A stretch of 64,000 bases of DNA from Sparassis latifolia. Taxonomy: Eukaryota; Basidiomycota; Agaricomycetes; Polyporales; Sparassidaceae. The stretch spans positions 1,550,001 to 1,614,000 of the forward strand of contig CM031557.1 in assembly GCA_018466975.1 (NCBI GenBank), written 5' to 3'. Positions 31,937 through 43,631 of this stretch are shown one piece after another. The notes under the pieces are model-generated. The model had not been told where the DNA came from. It was given only the letters and a program-made list of their open reading frames with translations, and did no database searches. Numbering within the stretch: the stretch's first letter is position 1; each line of letters opens with the position of its first letter. Position numbers and translations under genes: made by a program.

Positions 31937-33415
31937 GCGTAATGATAGGAATCAGTCGCCGAGTAACGTCCTTTCCAATATCGTTGTCTAGCAAAATCCA
32001 TATGTCATCAAATTGAATTGACGTAGAATAGTTGAAAGTTTACCCAAAGGCCATCTTAATGCATTGGCCATAGCTTCTACTGCACTATATGGCAAGCGGC
32101 TCACCTGTGATCGAAATCCTTGAGCTGCTATGACAAAAAGGAAATATACTGTGCCTAAGACAACATTAACTAAAGGCTGTGAAGTAGAAGCATGTCGCTT
32201 ACCACCACCAGCGAGTGTAACCATCTTGGTGCCAGATGCAACCCACTTTCGGAATGTGTCTTGTTTGAAGTTAAGGAGTTTATGGTTAACGTGCTTCCCT
32301 GCAAGGTGCTTGTTGTAGACTGTATCGACACTCTTGTACTTGTATAGGGTCCTCAAGCTGTATAGAACACGCATCAGTGGAAGTCAGGATGTATGTCAAT
32401 AAGTGGACGCACCTGTCAGCCTTCATAGCTAGCTGCATCCAATTCATCATGACAATGAAATCCAAAGCTGCAGACACCTCTCCAGCTCTCTTGCAGCGCA
32501 TGGCCAGGGAGAGAAGAGAGTTGTCGATAAAAGCACCATTCTCATCTTCCCATACCAGACCGTCGGCCAATTTCTTGAATGGTACAATCCACTCCAACGA
32601 TGTGTCAGAAGAGAGTGTGCATTGGACACCTTCAGCCAAGAGTGACATCATTTCCGATGCTTTTGCATTGGGCACCGCAGCAGGAATATCTGCAATGCTC
32701 CAAAGTCTCACCGTACTGCCACTGCCATCCTCCCCTGCCTGCTCAAGCCCATCCTCCCCTGCCTGCTCAAGCCCATCCTCCCCTGCCTGCTCATCCTCAT
32801 CCTCGTCGTCTTCATCCTCTGTACTCGTACATGGTGACTTCTTGTTATTCTTGCCACCTCGTTTACAGCGCGCAAGAACATGGTGCCCTTCACCACCATG
32901 AGGATCACCTCCATATGGATCAGGGCCACTGCACTGCATGAGTCGCTTTGTGCGACGATCCTTCTGCCTGTTCTGTTGACTCACTGTCTCAGGGATAGTG
33001 GTAGTGGCCGCATTGTGTGGAAGTGCTTGGATGTCCATGTCGACATGCATTTCGTCGTCCACAGTTCCAGCAAACTGCTTAGAAGTATCATTAGTTATCT
33101 ACAACAGAAACAATATTATATGTGACACACCATATGTGATTCAGCTGGGGCCTCTGGTGATGTGCGCTCTGGCAATGCATCATCCTGTACTGCAGAAGTA
33201 GAGAGCCGCAGAATTTCACGGTCAGGAGTGGGTGATGGACTTATGTATGATACCGTGGCACTTTGTGGACCAGTAGGGGTTGGACAGAGCGGCTCGAGAT
33301 GTTGAAGCAATAGGAGAATGCCAGGCGAGAGATTGCCAACATTCTGAGTGCAGAGGAAGCACACCAAGTCAAGTGCTTCTTGTGGAGACAGTGTGTACAG
33401 ACTCATGATCTGCAA
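31937..33415 (-). pseudogene. Gene of unknown family, cut by the gypsy insertion
   Basis: Four minus-strand exons join in frame: 33415-33131, 33098-32413, 32357-32044 and 31987-31937, the last running straight into the gypsy LTR. The product begins MQIMSLYTLSPQEALDLVC. It has an acidic tract with three EQAGEDGL repeats (near 32770) and a conserved-looking part, VWEDENGAFIDNSLLSLAMR and FIVMMNWMQLAMKADR. Exon 3 continues with LYKYKSVDTVYNKHLAGKHV and TFRKWVASGTKMVTLAGGG. No premature stop is present before the insertion point. I do not recognise the domain. Basidiomycete mobile elements often carry such lineage-specific genes, and the neighbours here are all mobile, so it may be an older transposon passenger. 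Confidence 0.65.
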
Positions 33416-34433
33416 AGGGTATGGTGTCGCGTCATGGAGAGAACTGCCGTGGAGAAGATAATTAAAATAAAGAGTTACATCGTGGCCACTTCAAGCAGTA
33501 TGCAAGACAGTGACATCACGCGAATTTCGGACAGCTGTCCAAAAATCCCATTTAGGTAATTATGATGGCCAATGCCCGAGTCTTAAGGACAGTCTTGCAC
33601 AATTCATCCAGGCAATGCAACTGCTAAATATATTCAATGATCATGTAGTACAACTATCTAGGATGAGGAGGGCATACGTGTGCATTGCTTGCAGAAGAGT
33701 GGTAACAAGAAGTGCCGTGTCTCCTACTCGAGATGATGAACGTACGGGCCATCGTGCTTCTCCATCTGTCTCCTGTGTTGCCCTGCTTCACGAAAAACTC
33801 GAGGTGCAAGGGCATGATGTCCACTGAGATGATGCGCAATGCGCCGAGTGCGCGCGTGACAGCGAGGCAGAGGAGCCCGGCAATGTTGGTGATGGCATGC
33901 ACGGCCACGGAGAGGGGCTCCATCTGTAGGTAAGGTCAGACTGCTGTGAACTGAAGGTAGGAGGAATGGAATTCTGTACCATCGCACCGTCCTCGAGTGA
34001 AAGCTGTGCCGGGAGCTTGTAGCAAGAGATGTTGGCAGAAAATGTGGTGCACGAGCACCACGTCCATGTCCAGAAGCCAGAGAGAGCAAAAGTGAGTGGA
34101 AATTACTAGCAGAGAGTGGGTGGCCAGGTGGCTATGGCAGGTTGTGGACTCGACTTAGCAGATTTTGCGACACTTCCCAAAATGGCAACCTGTAAGGCAG
34201 CAAGTACTGTGCATTTTCTGGAGCTCCAGAAAATGCACTCTAGGCTCAACTCACCACCCTGTCCGTGCCTCGTACTTGACCTCACAGAGACTGTCCGCAG
34301 GTGAGTACACATCCATTGTACGGTTCCACCACTTACCTGAACTACTCTCGCTCTTACCTAGGGTATCCTCTCCACTCAGCGATCCTCCACACTCTACTCT
34401 CCGCATTCTTTACGCCACGCTCTTCTAGCCGCT
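33416..34433. other. Gap between unknown gene and kinase pseudogene
   Basis: No gene is supported. Short frames exist on both strands. One minus-strand stretch near 33930-33790 (MEPLSVAVHAITNIAGLLCL) has membrane-like composition but no start, splice or family context. The palindrome-centred repeat at 33527-33548 lies here. Confidence 0.45.
33527..33548 (+). repeat. Palindrome-centred direct repeat, copy 1
   Basis: TCGGACAGCTGTCCAAAA followed by ATCC. The inner GGACAGCTGTCC is a perfect 12-bp palindrome. The same block occurs at 36139-36159 in the same orientation, so the two copies bracket the kinase pseudogene. Confidence 0.7.
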
Positions 34434-36035
34434 ATGGTCGCTGTTACTGAGCCCACCACTCCAGCCTGCTCACCACCAGCAGTCGGCACCTGCATCAACA
34501 ATAGCACCCTCGAACTCGTAGAAATACTCGGCTACGGAGGTTATGGTGTCGTCTATCGCGCGGTCGATATTTTCTCGCCAGATACCTCACAGGGCGCGAC
34601 GAAGATGATCAAGATCGAGGAGGTGTTTGAGCTCGAGGAGTTCAACGTGATTTTCAGGGGCAAGGGCAGGCTCATCCAGCCCACACCGGAGAACAAGCTG
34701 AAGAGCACCGTGACCATCATAGACTTTGTACGTACCCCGGTGCATCTCGCTTTCGTGTCGCTCTCTCACACATGTGTATACTTGCTGGTACTCTTGCAGA
34801 ACGCTGCCCAGGTACAGGTGCTGTTCGGTGATGAGCTCAAGGTGCTCAAGGGCAACCGCTCGGTCAAGTGGCCTCATTCCTGGAAGCGCAACGCTGAGCG
34901 TTAGTGCCAGCTGCACTTGCACGAGATGATGCTACATCAGCTCGCATCCGCCCATCCAAATGTCATCACGCTCCACCGCATCATTGAAGACTTCAATTAC
35001 ACTTATCTTGTCATGGACTACTGCCCTGATGGCGACCTCTTCACCCAGATTCTGCACAACCCCCGATTTCAGGCTCGCCATGACAGAGAAGATGAGCACC
35101 GAGTTCCGCACGGGCAGTCTGTACCACATGAGTCCGGGTGAGTGAGCCGAGTCTTGCTGACAAGCTCCTATGCTGAATCATCCACAGAATGTCAGGGTGG
35201 ATATTTTGCTCTGACGAAGGCATACTCACCGCTCTTAAACAACATCTGGTCGCTCGGTATCATCCTCCTGAACCTGATCACGGGGTGAAATCCCTGGAAG
35301 TCTGCGTCCGTGGAGGACTGGACGTTTCAGGCATACCTCCAGGACCTGATGCACTTCCTCCCCACCGTGCTCCCCATCTCTGAGGAGGTGAACCTCCTGC
35401 TCTCTCGGATGCTCAAAGTCGATTGGTGACGCCGGATCACGCTGCGGGAGATGCGTCTGTCGATTATGGTTATTGATAACTTTTATTCGCCCAACGTCCT
35501 GTTCGAGGATAGCATGGCGCGCTGTCCGTGGGAGGCGGGCATCCAGGTCGATATGGACAGCGAGTCATCGGAGGAGGAGGAGGAGCCGGAGCCGGAGCCA
35601 GAACTGAAGGAGCTGCCAGAGGCACAGGATGAGGGTATCGCGTCGACGTGGAGCAATGATTCAGAGTCAGACATGGTGTTCGCGACACAGTCAGTGATGG
35701 ACAAGTCGTCTTGGGCGTATTTGGAGTCATACGCAAAGCGCGACTCGTATGCGTGGTCTATGTCACCCTCGCCAGATTCCCCGCTCTTCACGACGACGAA
35801 GTTGTTCGAGATGATGAACACACCCAGCACTGCATCTGCGTATTCGATCCTGTCATCTTCGCTATCAATACCATCGTTCCCTGTTACCCCTGAAGGCAGT
35901 GAGAGTCTGCAGCTGGCAGAGTCGCGACGACCGAAGGCCCTCACGCTTAACACGGCCGATTGTCACCCCAGCTACTACGATGGCAGTGTATGGCTGTCAG
36001 TAGCTAGTACTGCTCATGCACCAAGTAGAAACTAG
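34434..36035 (+). pseudogene. Ran1/Ksp1-like Ser/Thr protein kinase, catalytic loop deleted
   Basis: The start MVAVTEPTTPACSPP leads into the glycine loop GYGGYGVVYRAVD (34531-34570). Further on come [20 protein letters not shown] and [19 protein letters not shown] (to about 35060). The next residues are already the activation-segment end ([17 protein letters not shown], about 35090-35135), so roughly 60-70 codons holding the HRD catalytic loop and DFG motif are missing. The C-lobe follows (NIWSLGIILLNLITG, LLSRMLKVDW, TLREMRLSI) and then the acidic tail typical of this family, ending at 36035. Stops TAG 34902, TGA 35286 and TGA 35427 are in frame, each at a position where CAG or CGA fits. 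It cannot encode an active kinase. It is probably a duplicated copy of a host gene caught up in mobile DNA. Confidence 0.85.
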
Positions 36036-36138
36036 CTGAATAAATGTTTATATTTAACTATCACTTACTCAATACATAGTACTGTCCCTGTAAGAATACA
36101 TACATGAGAATGGAGGACGGGATGTCCCAAAGCGAAAA

Positions 36139-36159
36139 TCGGACAGCTGTCCAAAATCC
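36139..36159 (+). repeat. Palindrome-centred direct repeat, copy 2
   Basis: TCGGACAGCTGTCCAAAATCC, matching 33527-33548. It lies 100 bp after the kinase pseudogene stop and 330 bp before the Plavaka gene. Confidence 0.7.
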
Positions 36160-36494
36160 AATTTTGGAAGAGAGCATGACATCTCGCTCGAGTCACTAAC
36201 ATACCCGCCACAACTCATTTATTGAATTACTGAGCTCAATTGATTCTTTGCGGAATCGTTTGAATCCACTCTGGGATTATTACTGGTGCAGTAGGAATCA
36301 TATTTCTATTCTGCATATACACTGATACTCTTGACATGGGCGATGGTTCACAGGCCCCATATTCTTCTCTGCGTAGTGTATCTATATCTCCAGCCTGAGG
36401 GACACCAAAGGTATGTCTTTTCACTTTCCTGCGTTCTAGTGCATATTAACTAAACCTTATCAGCTCACGACCTTTCATCATTATCTTCAAGACA

Positions 36495-39400
36495 ATGGAT
36501 TCAATAGATGACCACGTTTGTCCAGCTTGTCAAAAAGCATTCATGACAAAGAAAGGCTGTAACTCTCATATTGCAACTGCACGTTCTTGTTCCTGGTACC
36601 GACGTGGCAAGTTAGCACAGCTGAAACCACTGGATCTAGAAGGAGAGGGTGGGGAGATGATGGTGGATGACTACATTGGGGGTAAAGAGATGGAGGATGG
36701 AGTGGTGCAAGGTTCTGATGAAGAAGAGCCTGAAGATGTCTTGGATGAAATATACGATAACCCTCAAAATGATCTTTTCCACTTTCTACCTGAAGCTGTG
36801 CCATCAATACTGGACATCGAGATGGGTCAAGCGGGGCCAGGTCCTTCTACTTCTGCTGCACGACAACAACTGCATCGCACCCTTGATGAAGAAGACGATG
36901 AACATCTGGAGGAAGTGAACTCAACTGCAGGATACGTCATTCAGATGGACGATAACCTTCATCAGCACTGGAAGAAACTCTTCAGGGAGCAGGAGATTGA
37001 CGATCATGATTTTGCTATGGAAGATGGACAGGAAGATGCAAATCCTTTCTATCCTTTTGCGTCTGAGCTGGATTGGAGAGTTGCAAATTGGATGATCAAG
37101 GACGATCCTGGCCATAATGCCTTCAATCGACTCTTGGCTATTCCTGGAGTACGTCCACTATTATCTTATACGAACTATTGATTCTGATCAAATACAGGTG
37201 AAAGAGAAGCTTGGTCTTTCATATAACAATACCAGAGCACTCCTGGAGGTCGTAGACAGTATTCCCGACCGTGCAGGACCATGGCATACAAAACTTCTTA
37301 GTTTCAAGGACAGACCTGAGGAGAAGCATGTCATATGCTATCATGACATTATTGAGGCCATTTGATGTCTTTGGGGAGATCTGACTCTTTCTAAATCCAT
37401 GGTCTATGTGCTGAAGAGGATTTTCATGGATCAAAATAAGGATAACAGAATCTACTCGGAGATGTGGACAGGTCTATGGTGGAATACTATTCAGGTATGT
37501 TCTTGGTGTTCTACTTATTACACTGTAAGTTCTAACTACTCTAAATTGTCACCAGAATTGCTTGCCAGTTGGTGCAACACTCGCACCCATCATTATTGCC
37601 ACAGACAAGACACAACTTACTCAGTTTACTGGCGGAAAGGCAGCATATCCTGTTTACATGACCCTTGGCAACATACCCAAATCGATTCATCGTAAACCCA
37701 CTCAGCATGCCTGCGTGCTCATTGGCTATCTATCCGTAGACAAGATTGGGCATCAACAACTAACGAAACAAGAGCAACGAGCTAGAAATCAGCGATTATT
37801 TCACGAGTCTATGCGACTCATTATGAAGCCATTACTCAGCGCTGGCAAGACTGGCCTTGATATGACTGGAGGTGACGGTGCAGTGCAAAGGGTCTTTCCT
37901 ATCCTAGCAGCATATGTTGCAGATTTCCCGGAACAATGTTTGGTGACGTGTTCCAAGTATGGAACATGTCCCAAGTGTCGTTGTCCAGCAGACAAGCTTC
38001 AAGACAGCAATGAGTATCCTGCTCGCATGCAGAAATGGACGTTAGACATTATCAAGCAGGCGAAGCAGTCCACGATATCAACAACTCAGTTTCACCAGTT
38101 TTGTATGTCTAGAAAGGTTTCCGGGAGCATTTACACACCTTTCTGGGAAGACTTTTCACACACCGACATTCATCTTGCCATTACTCCAGACGTGCTTCAC
38201 CAGCTATATCAAGGTGTTTTCAAGCATTTAGTCAATTGGTGCAGTCGCATTATGAGCCCAGAGGAGTTTGATCTTCGAGTTCACTCTCTTCCTCCAGGAT
38301 ATGGGCTTCGACACTTCAAGAATGGGGTATCCGTGCTTTCACAGATCTCTGGATCAGAGCGAAAGGATATGGCGAAGATTTTGCTGGGTTGTCTGATAGG
38401 TGTCTTTCCAAAGCAGGCGATTATGGCTTGTTGCGCCCTTTTGGACTTTGTTTATCTGGCACAGTACAGCACTCATGATGACAAGACACTTCAATATATG
38501 CAGGACGCATTGGATGCATTTCATAAAAACAAATCCTACTTTGTCGCAACGGGAATACGTGATGATCTAAACATTCCCAAGTTTCACTCTCTTATGCACT
38601 ATATCAAATCTATCAAGTACCTTGGCACTACCGATAACTATAACACAGAGATGTTTGAATGTCTTCACATAGACTTTGCCAAAAAAGGGTGGAGAGCATC
38701 GAATCAAAGAGATGAGTTTCCGCAGATGATTAAATGGCTCTCGCGACAAGAGAAGATGACATCCTTTCAGAACTTTGCTGCTTGGATGAAATCAATACAA
38801 CCGGCAGCAGATTCTACAGCTTCTACGTCTATGCAATCACAATCTAATTGTGCCGGAAATCTCATCTCCCTTCCAAAGTTCCCGAGTCAGCCAATGCAGT
38901 GTATTACGACCATCGAGACAAATCATTCTGCTCCAGGCTTTTCTTCACAACTTAAAGGGTACTTGAATCAGCTCATGCCACATTCAACCTCTAGTCGTGC
39001 TGCCCTTGCTGCTCCCCTTCCCTTTCATCACCTAGATATTTATCACACTATCAAATTTCATCCACCAAGCTTAGAGGATAATGAAGAAGAATGTGATGTC
39101 ATAAAAGCCATACCGTCAAGCAAGCAAAGGTCTGGCCACTTTGATACAGTCATTGCACTATATAAGGATGAAGCAGAATTCACAGGTTTAGAAGGTGATT
39201 ATTTATTAAGTGACGACGACGAGTTTCACTAACAATTCCTTCAATTTAGGCACACGTATTGGACGTATTCGCATTATCTTTAGGCTTCCAACCTCATTGG
39301 ATCCAGGTCTCAGATCATCGCCTGCATATTGGCCTAAAGCACCATTAGCATATGTGGAGTGGTATAGCGCCTTGAAGCACACTGCAGAACCTGTTAGCAA

Positions 39401-39611
39401 TATGTATGCTATCAAGAAGCAGTATCGCTCTGATGGTATACCAGCAGGGTCAATTATTCCATTAACAAGCATACGACAAAGCTGTATGTTAATTCCAATC
39501 TTTGGAAAGAAGGCGGATATGATGTGGACAACTGATAGCATCTTAGATCTCTGTTCCTCCTTTCTAGTAAATAATTGGCTTAACCTGTACGCATATAAGA
39601 CCATATGGTAG
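36495..39611 (+). pseudogene. Plavaka (CACTA-like) transposase, one premature stop
   Basis: Plavaka elements are CACTA-related DNA transposons common in basidiomycetes. The N-terminus has a C2H2 finger (CPACQKAFMTKKGCNSHIATARSC region, residues 9-34). Next are an acidic spacer, FNRLLAIPG, the segment WWNTIQ..LPVGATLAPIII, and the core DMTGGDGAVQRVFPILAAYV ... CPKCRCP, then ITPDVLHQLYQGVFKH and TEMFECLHIDFAKKGW. Introns at 37150-37198, 37495-37557 and 39195-39249 join the exons in frame, the last restoring VEWYSALKHTAEP to the C-terminus ending at 39611. A single TGA at 37363-37365 stands where CGA is expected (EAI-stop-CLWGD). Otherwise the gene looks whole, so this is the least decayed transposase of the window. 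I could not identify its TIRs with certainty. Confidence 0.88.
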
Positions 39612-39814
39612 CTTGAATTGTGCTTTGTATCTGTAGTACAAGTCTGAGATACTTTGAGACTACCTGAGGAATAGATACGTTGCCTGTGTTGCTCTGAGAA
39701 GGTTTCAGACACTCTGATTACGCCTCAGATAGCCTGGGAAAAAAAGCCTTTCCTGGGACATCCTCAGGGAAAAAGTGATTTTCCTGATGCTATAGGAGTG
39801 ATAGATTACCTAAG

Positions 39815-39929
39815 TGTCCTATTCTAGTGTAACATATTATCCCTCAAAAATAAATAAATAAATGACTGTGACAGCCCAGTGACAGACTTACCCAGTGAAC
39901 CACAGCAGAAACACAATTCTGGTACAACA
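39815..39929 (+). repeat. Diverged gypsy LTR remnant
   Basis: This stretch (TGTCCTATTCTAGTGTAACA ... AATTCTGGTACAACA) matches the complement of the inner end of the 5' LTR (30850-30965), with about 80 percent visual identity, including ATTATCCCTCAAAAA and ACTTACCCAGTGAACCAC. Most changes are C to T or G to A. It is in the opposite orientation to the main element. It marks an older insertion of a related gypsy family. Confidence 0.7.
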
Positions 39930-41507
39930 TTGCTCCTATAGTTATGAAAACATTTTAACAGAGTCTATTTCCAGAACTATAAAAATTTATTCCTAATAGT
40001 AGCAATTGGGGGATTAGTGGTAGAGAATGATTAACAGGGCATAGCAGTGAGAAGGGAGGCATGAGCATTTTTGACTTTGCATTCACTTCAAGATACGGTA
40101 CTAGTATACTCATCAGGAAAAACACTTTTGCTCTAGGTTACTCTAGGGAGTATGAACTTTCCCAAAGTAGCTCAGAGCAGCTCAGAGTATCTTAGAGTAC
40201 TTTAGCACAGCCTGAGCTACCCTCAGAAATTGGGCTTTTTCTAGAGCATCTTACTAAATTTTGCACATCTCACAGATTATTTATCTGGAAAAACACTATT
40301 GCTCTAAATTCTATGTACTTTTCCAAAGTGTCTTAGAGCATCATAGAGTATCTGAAAGCAGTCTGGGCAATTCTAGGAATTTCAGACTTTCTCAGAGTCT
40401 CTCAGCAGCACTCTGAATCACTTTGAGATACTCATAGAATTTACAGTATCTATAAGATGTTCTGAGAAATAATCTGTTGCATTTATAAGGCTGTTATAAA
40501 ATTTCACTCTTTACTTTATATAATAGTTTGCATCATAACATATTTTGCTTCTGCTATTTAGCTATTATATTGTTTTTGACCCTCTGAGTTTATAAATGAG
40601 GTCATTTGTGCTTGTGTCTTTTTGTGAAAGATAAGATTGTAATGTAGTTGAATTGTAAAGTACGTACTGAAAATGTGATTATAAGCATGCTTTGCATTGT
40701 GTTTAACTTAGCTACCCTCTTATGATTGGCAGAATTTGTCCAAGTCCCTTTAGCAAAATCTTATATATATAGTATATATGAGTGTAACCTTATAAGCAGA
40801 TATAGTGTGGTGACTAAAGTGTTTAGTATTATTTGATCAACATTTGAAACTTATGGCCTTAAATAAGGGTTGCCAGACTTACCTTCGAGGTTGATGGCTC
40901 AGTCCTGGCTGGTAACAAGTTGAAAAATCACTTTTTAAACTTAGATCCTTGGTACTCACTGCTAATCTGGATAGTATAATGGCAACATATTTATTTTTCT
41001 AATATCTACACTTGAGAGTTCCTTGATGATAATCTAAAAGAATATAAGGGCAACCTAGGAGAATTCTGAGTGCTTTATAGGAGTATCCTAGGTGCACTCT
41101 GAGAGTACTCTGAGAATGTCTGAGAAACTTTGCCTAAAAGACTTTTCTTTGAGGGCACTCTGAGTGCTCTGAGTGCTTTGAGCACTTAAAGTGCTTTAGA
41201 ATGCTCTAGAATGCTCTTAGAGTAACCTGTCACTAAAGGTGTTTTTTCTGATGAATGACTTAAATGAACTTATAGCCCTTATTTAAGGACATAAGGACAA
41301 ATAGGGCATAAGTCATATTCTCTGAGTGTCTGAAATTTGACTTATTAAGACTTATTTGAACACTTATGGCCTTAAATAAGGGTTGCCAGACCCAAAAGTC
41401 CAACTAAGTCCCTAAGAAAAAGTTAGGTTTTCCTGATGCTAGTGTAATACATATCGATTGGATTACATGTAAGAACATTGGGCATGAATGACAGCACGGG
41501 CAGCACA
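39930..41507. repeat. AT-rich tract with CTCAGAG-type repeats and 29-bp repeats
   Basis: No gene is seen. Variants of CTCAGAGTA, TTAGAGTAC and ACTCTGAG crowd 39640-39760, 40130-40450 and 41060-41230. A 29-bp block ending TAAATAAGGGTTGCCAGAC occurs at 40850-40878 and 41363-41391, and a diverged inverted copy lies near 41268-41296. TTTTCCTGATGCTA occurs at 39779-39792 and 41428-41441, bracketing the tract. This looks like the remains of one or more non-autonomous elements. Confidence 0.6.
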
Positions 41508-42145
41508 TTAAACAGTGGCATATGAGATGCAGTGGACTCTTGCATTCTTGCTGCTCTCGTGCACAGGGCCAACAGCAGCATATCGCACAGGAATATATTG
41601 GGTTAACTTGTAGTTCTTGGCAATCCAGAGAATAAGCACTATTATGACACTGACATCTTCATCGTCAACAAGTGCAGGCATGTTGAAACAAACCCAAGTT
41701 ATCAAAAGACAAAACATTGCACCAGATAGAATAAAGCTTGAGAAGGTAAAAGTTTGTATTTGGTTCATTGATATTCTGATAATGGAACAACAACTGCCTG
41801 GCTGTCTCTATTGAGAGACTCTGCCACCTGATCACTGATCATCTAGGATGCATCACACAAATGTCAGATAACCACTGATCGTGCATTGATCAACATTCAA
41901 CCATCGTATCTCAAAGGTCTGAGCAAGAAAAAGATACCCAATAATTGTGAAATACTGGGAATAATCATAAAATTCAAGGCTTACCTTCCCAGCTTCACTC
42001 GAGATGTAGGCCATATGAGATCTTTAGAGCAGGAAGACAAAGACTTTGAACTTTCTGAGCATGATGGAAAGATAGGCAGGGCCAGAAATGTCCAAGTCCT
42101 AAGATCTGAGACATTGAATGAAGTGGTTGAGTGGAAGGCATAGCC
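41508..42145 (-). pseudogene. Decayed DUF7918 gene
   Basis: Pieces of the DUF7918 fold are recognisable on the minus strand: YISSEAGK at the end of an exon near 41984, a splice across 41983-41919, TFEIRWLNVD, then DDEDVSVIIVLILWIA and finally GPVHESSKNARVHCIS near 41575-41525. The last piece matches GPVHEETKKISVHCIS in the intact gene at 43845-45122. Several stops and frame changes lie between. The composition is AT-rich. No N-terminal start is certain. Confidence 0.6.
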
Positions 42146-43624
42146 ACTAGCATAGGCCTGTAGCTCTGCTAGAAAATGCATAAATGTTTCAGTTGATGAA
42201 TCACATCTTGCATCCACCGCTAAGAGATCCACAAAATTACAGAATCCTACATAACGATCATCTTCCTATACAGTCCTACATAGTACTACATAAGTGTGGC
42301 AATTCTACTGAAACCTACAGCAGGGGCTGTTCTACAGAAGGAGTTCACCTTTGCAGATGGATGGTGAGATACTATCTTGCCATCTCTTGCCTCATAAATC
42401 TTACTCTGTACATACACATTCACCTTATCAGATTTGCACTATGCTGTATCATTCTTACCCCCACTGTCCGGTTCTGAATCTTGAGAAAGCTGAGGGAGAA
42501 CACAAACCCAGAGGGATGAAGACACAAGTTAACCGGTGGATAAGTGGCAGACCGCCTGTGGTGAAGCGCGTTACTGATTATCACATGATATGTCATGTCG
42601 TGTCACTCAGCCTCAGCCGGGAAAATTGGTCATACCAAGGCTTTTCCCAAGGAACGGGCCGCCGCCCACCCAGGGGTTTTGGCGCGAAGCGTCAAAATCG
42701 TGCCCAGGATTTTCTCGCCGACGCGTCAGCGAGAAGGTTTTATTCTCTATATCATCCATCTTCTGACAGGCCTAAAGTCTACAACAGGACTTCTAGTTCT
42801 CATTTCGTGATTTCTACCTCCTCGATGTTTCAGCTTTCGGAATGACATGCGTGCACGGTGGTCACTGCACGCACCGGCATTCTCCCATCGAACTGAATGA
42901 TAGTTTGATGGCATGCTCGTTCTGAAATCAGCACACACCAGGTGAGCAAAACCAATGTATTTTCTTATTTTCTCGTGATGCTAATGTTTACTGGTCCACC
43001 GCCACCCGCCTTCGTTTGCGCCAATGCACATCTCTGCACATCTGTCCCTTAGCCATTGTACACCCACGTCGGGCCTCCTGCTGCTCCATGCGCGCAGTGG
43101 GACTGAAACCAAGCCCCACTTGTCTTCCGTTGTAACTCATACCCCACATACCGCTCGCGGCCTGTATCTCTTGTTTGGCAGTCAGCAAGACCCCGCGTCA
43201 CCACCCGCTGTGTTCCCGCCTCCTACCTACCATCTTCCGTGCTTGTGTTGGGCTCCCGTGCAGTTCATGTACTGCAGGGCTAGCTGCCAACACTCGGCGA
43301 TACTGTGCATGGTGCGCGGCCTGCACTTCAGCCTCCAGTCTCCCGCCATTTCCCACCCTCTCTACCCATCTGTTGCCCTGCCTCACATGGGTGCTTTTCA
43401 TTGTGACACCATCTGTATCCTACGTGCAATTCACACTCTTGCTCAGTGGTCAGTTACCAGGTATGACAATATTGGTACACATCTACCTTTTCTTTGCCTG
43501 CAATTTTCCTTCCCCTCCTAGCTTTCCCTGTTCAGATTATGTTCTGCAGGGATTTGTAGTATAAAATATATTTTATGGATCCTTTCCATGAATACGAGAA
43601 TAGGGTGGGCTCCTGGGGCCTGGT
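42146..43624. other. Intergenic region
   Basis: No convincing gene. Open frames are short and lack start context, splice continuity or recognisable motifs. Two adjacent palindromes (42678-42734) stand out and are listed separately. The region marks the change from AT-rich mobile DNA on the left to genic DNA on the right. Confidence 0.5.
42678..42734. other. Two adjacent palindromes
   Basis: The first (42678-42698) is TTTTG-G-CGC-GAA-GCG-T-CAAAA, an imperfect hairpin with a GAA loop. The second (42713-42734) is TCTCGC-C-GACGCGTC-A-GCGAGA, a 22-bp palindrome with one mismatched pair. Its centre ACGCGT equals the core of the yeast MCB cell-cycle element, but nothing here ties it to a promoter. 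Confidence 0.6.
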
Positions 43625-43631
43625 GCATTAA

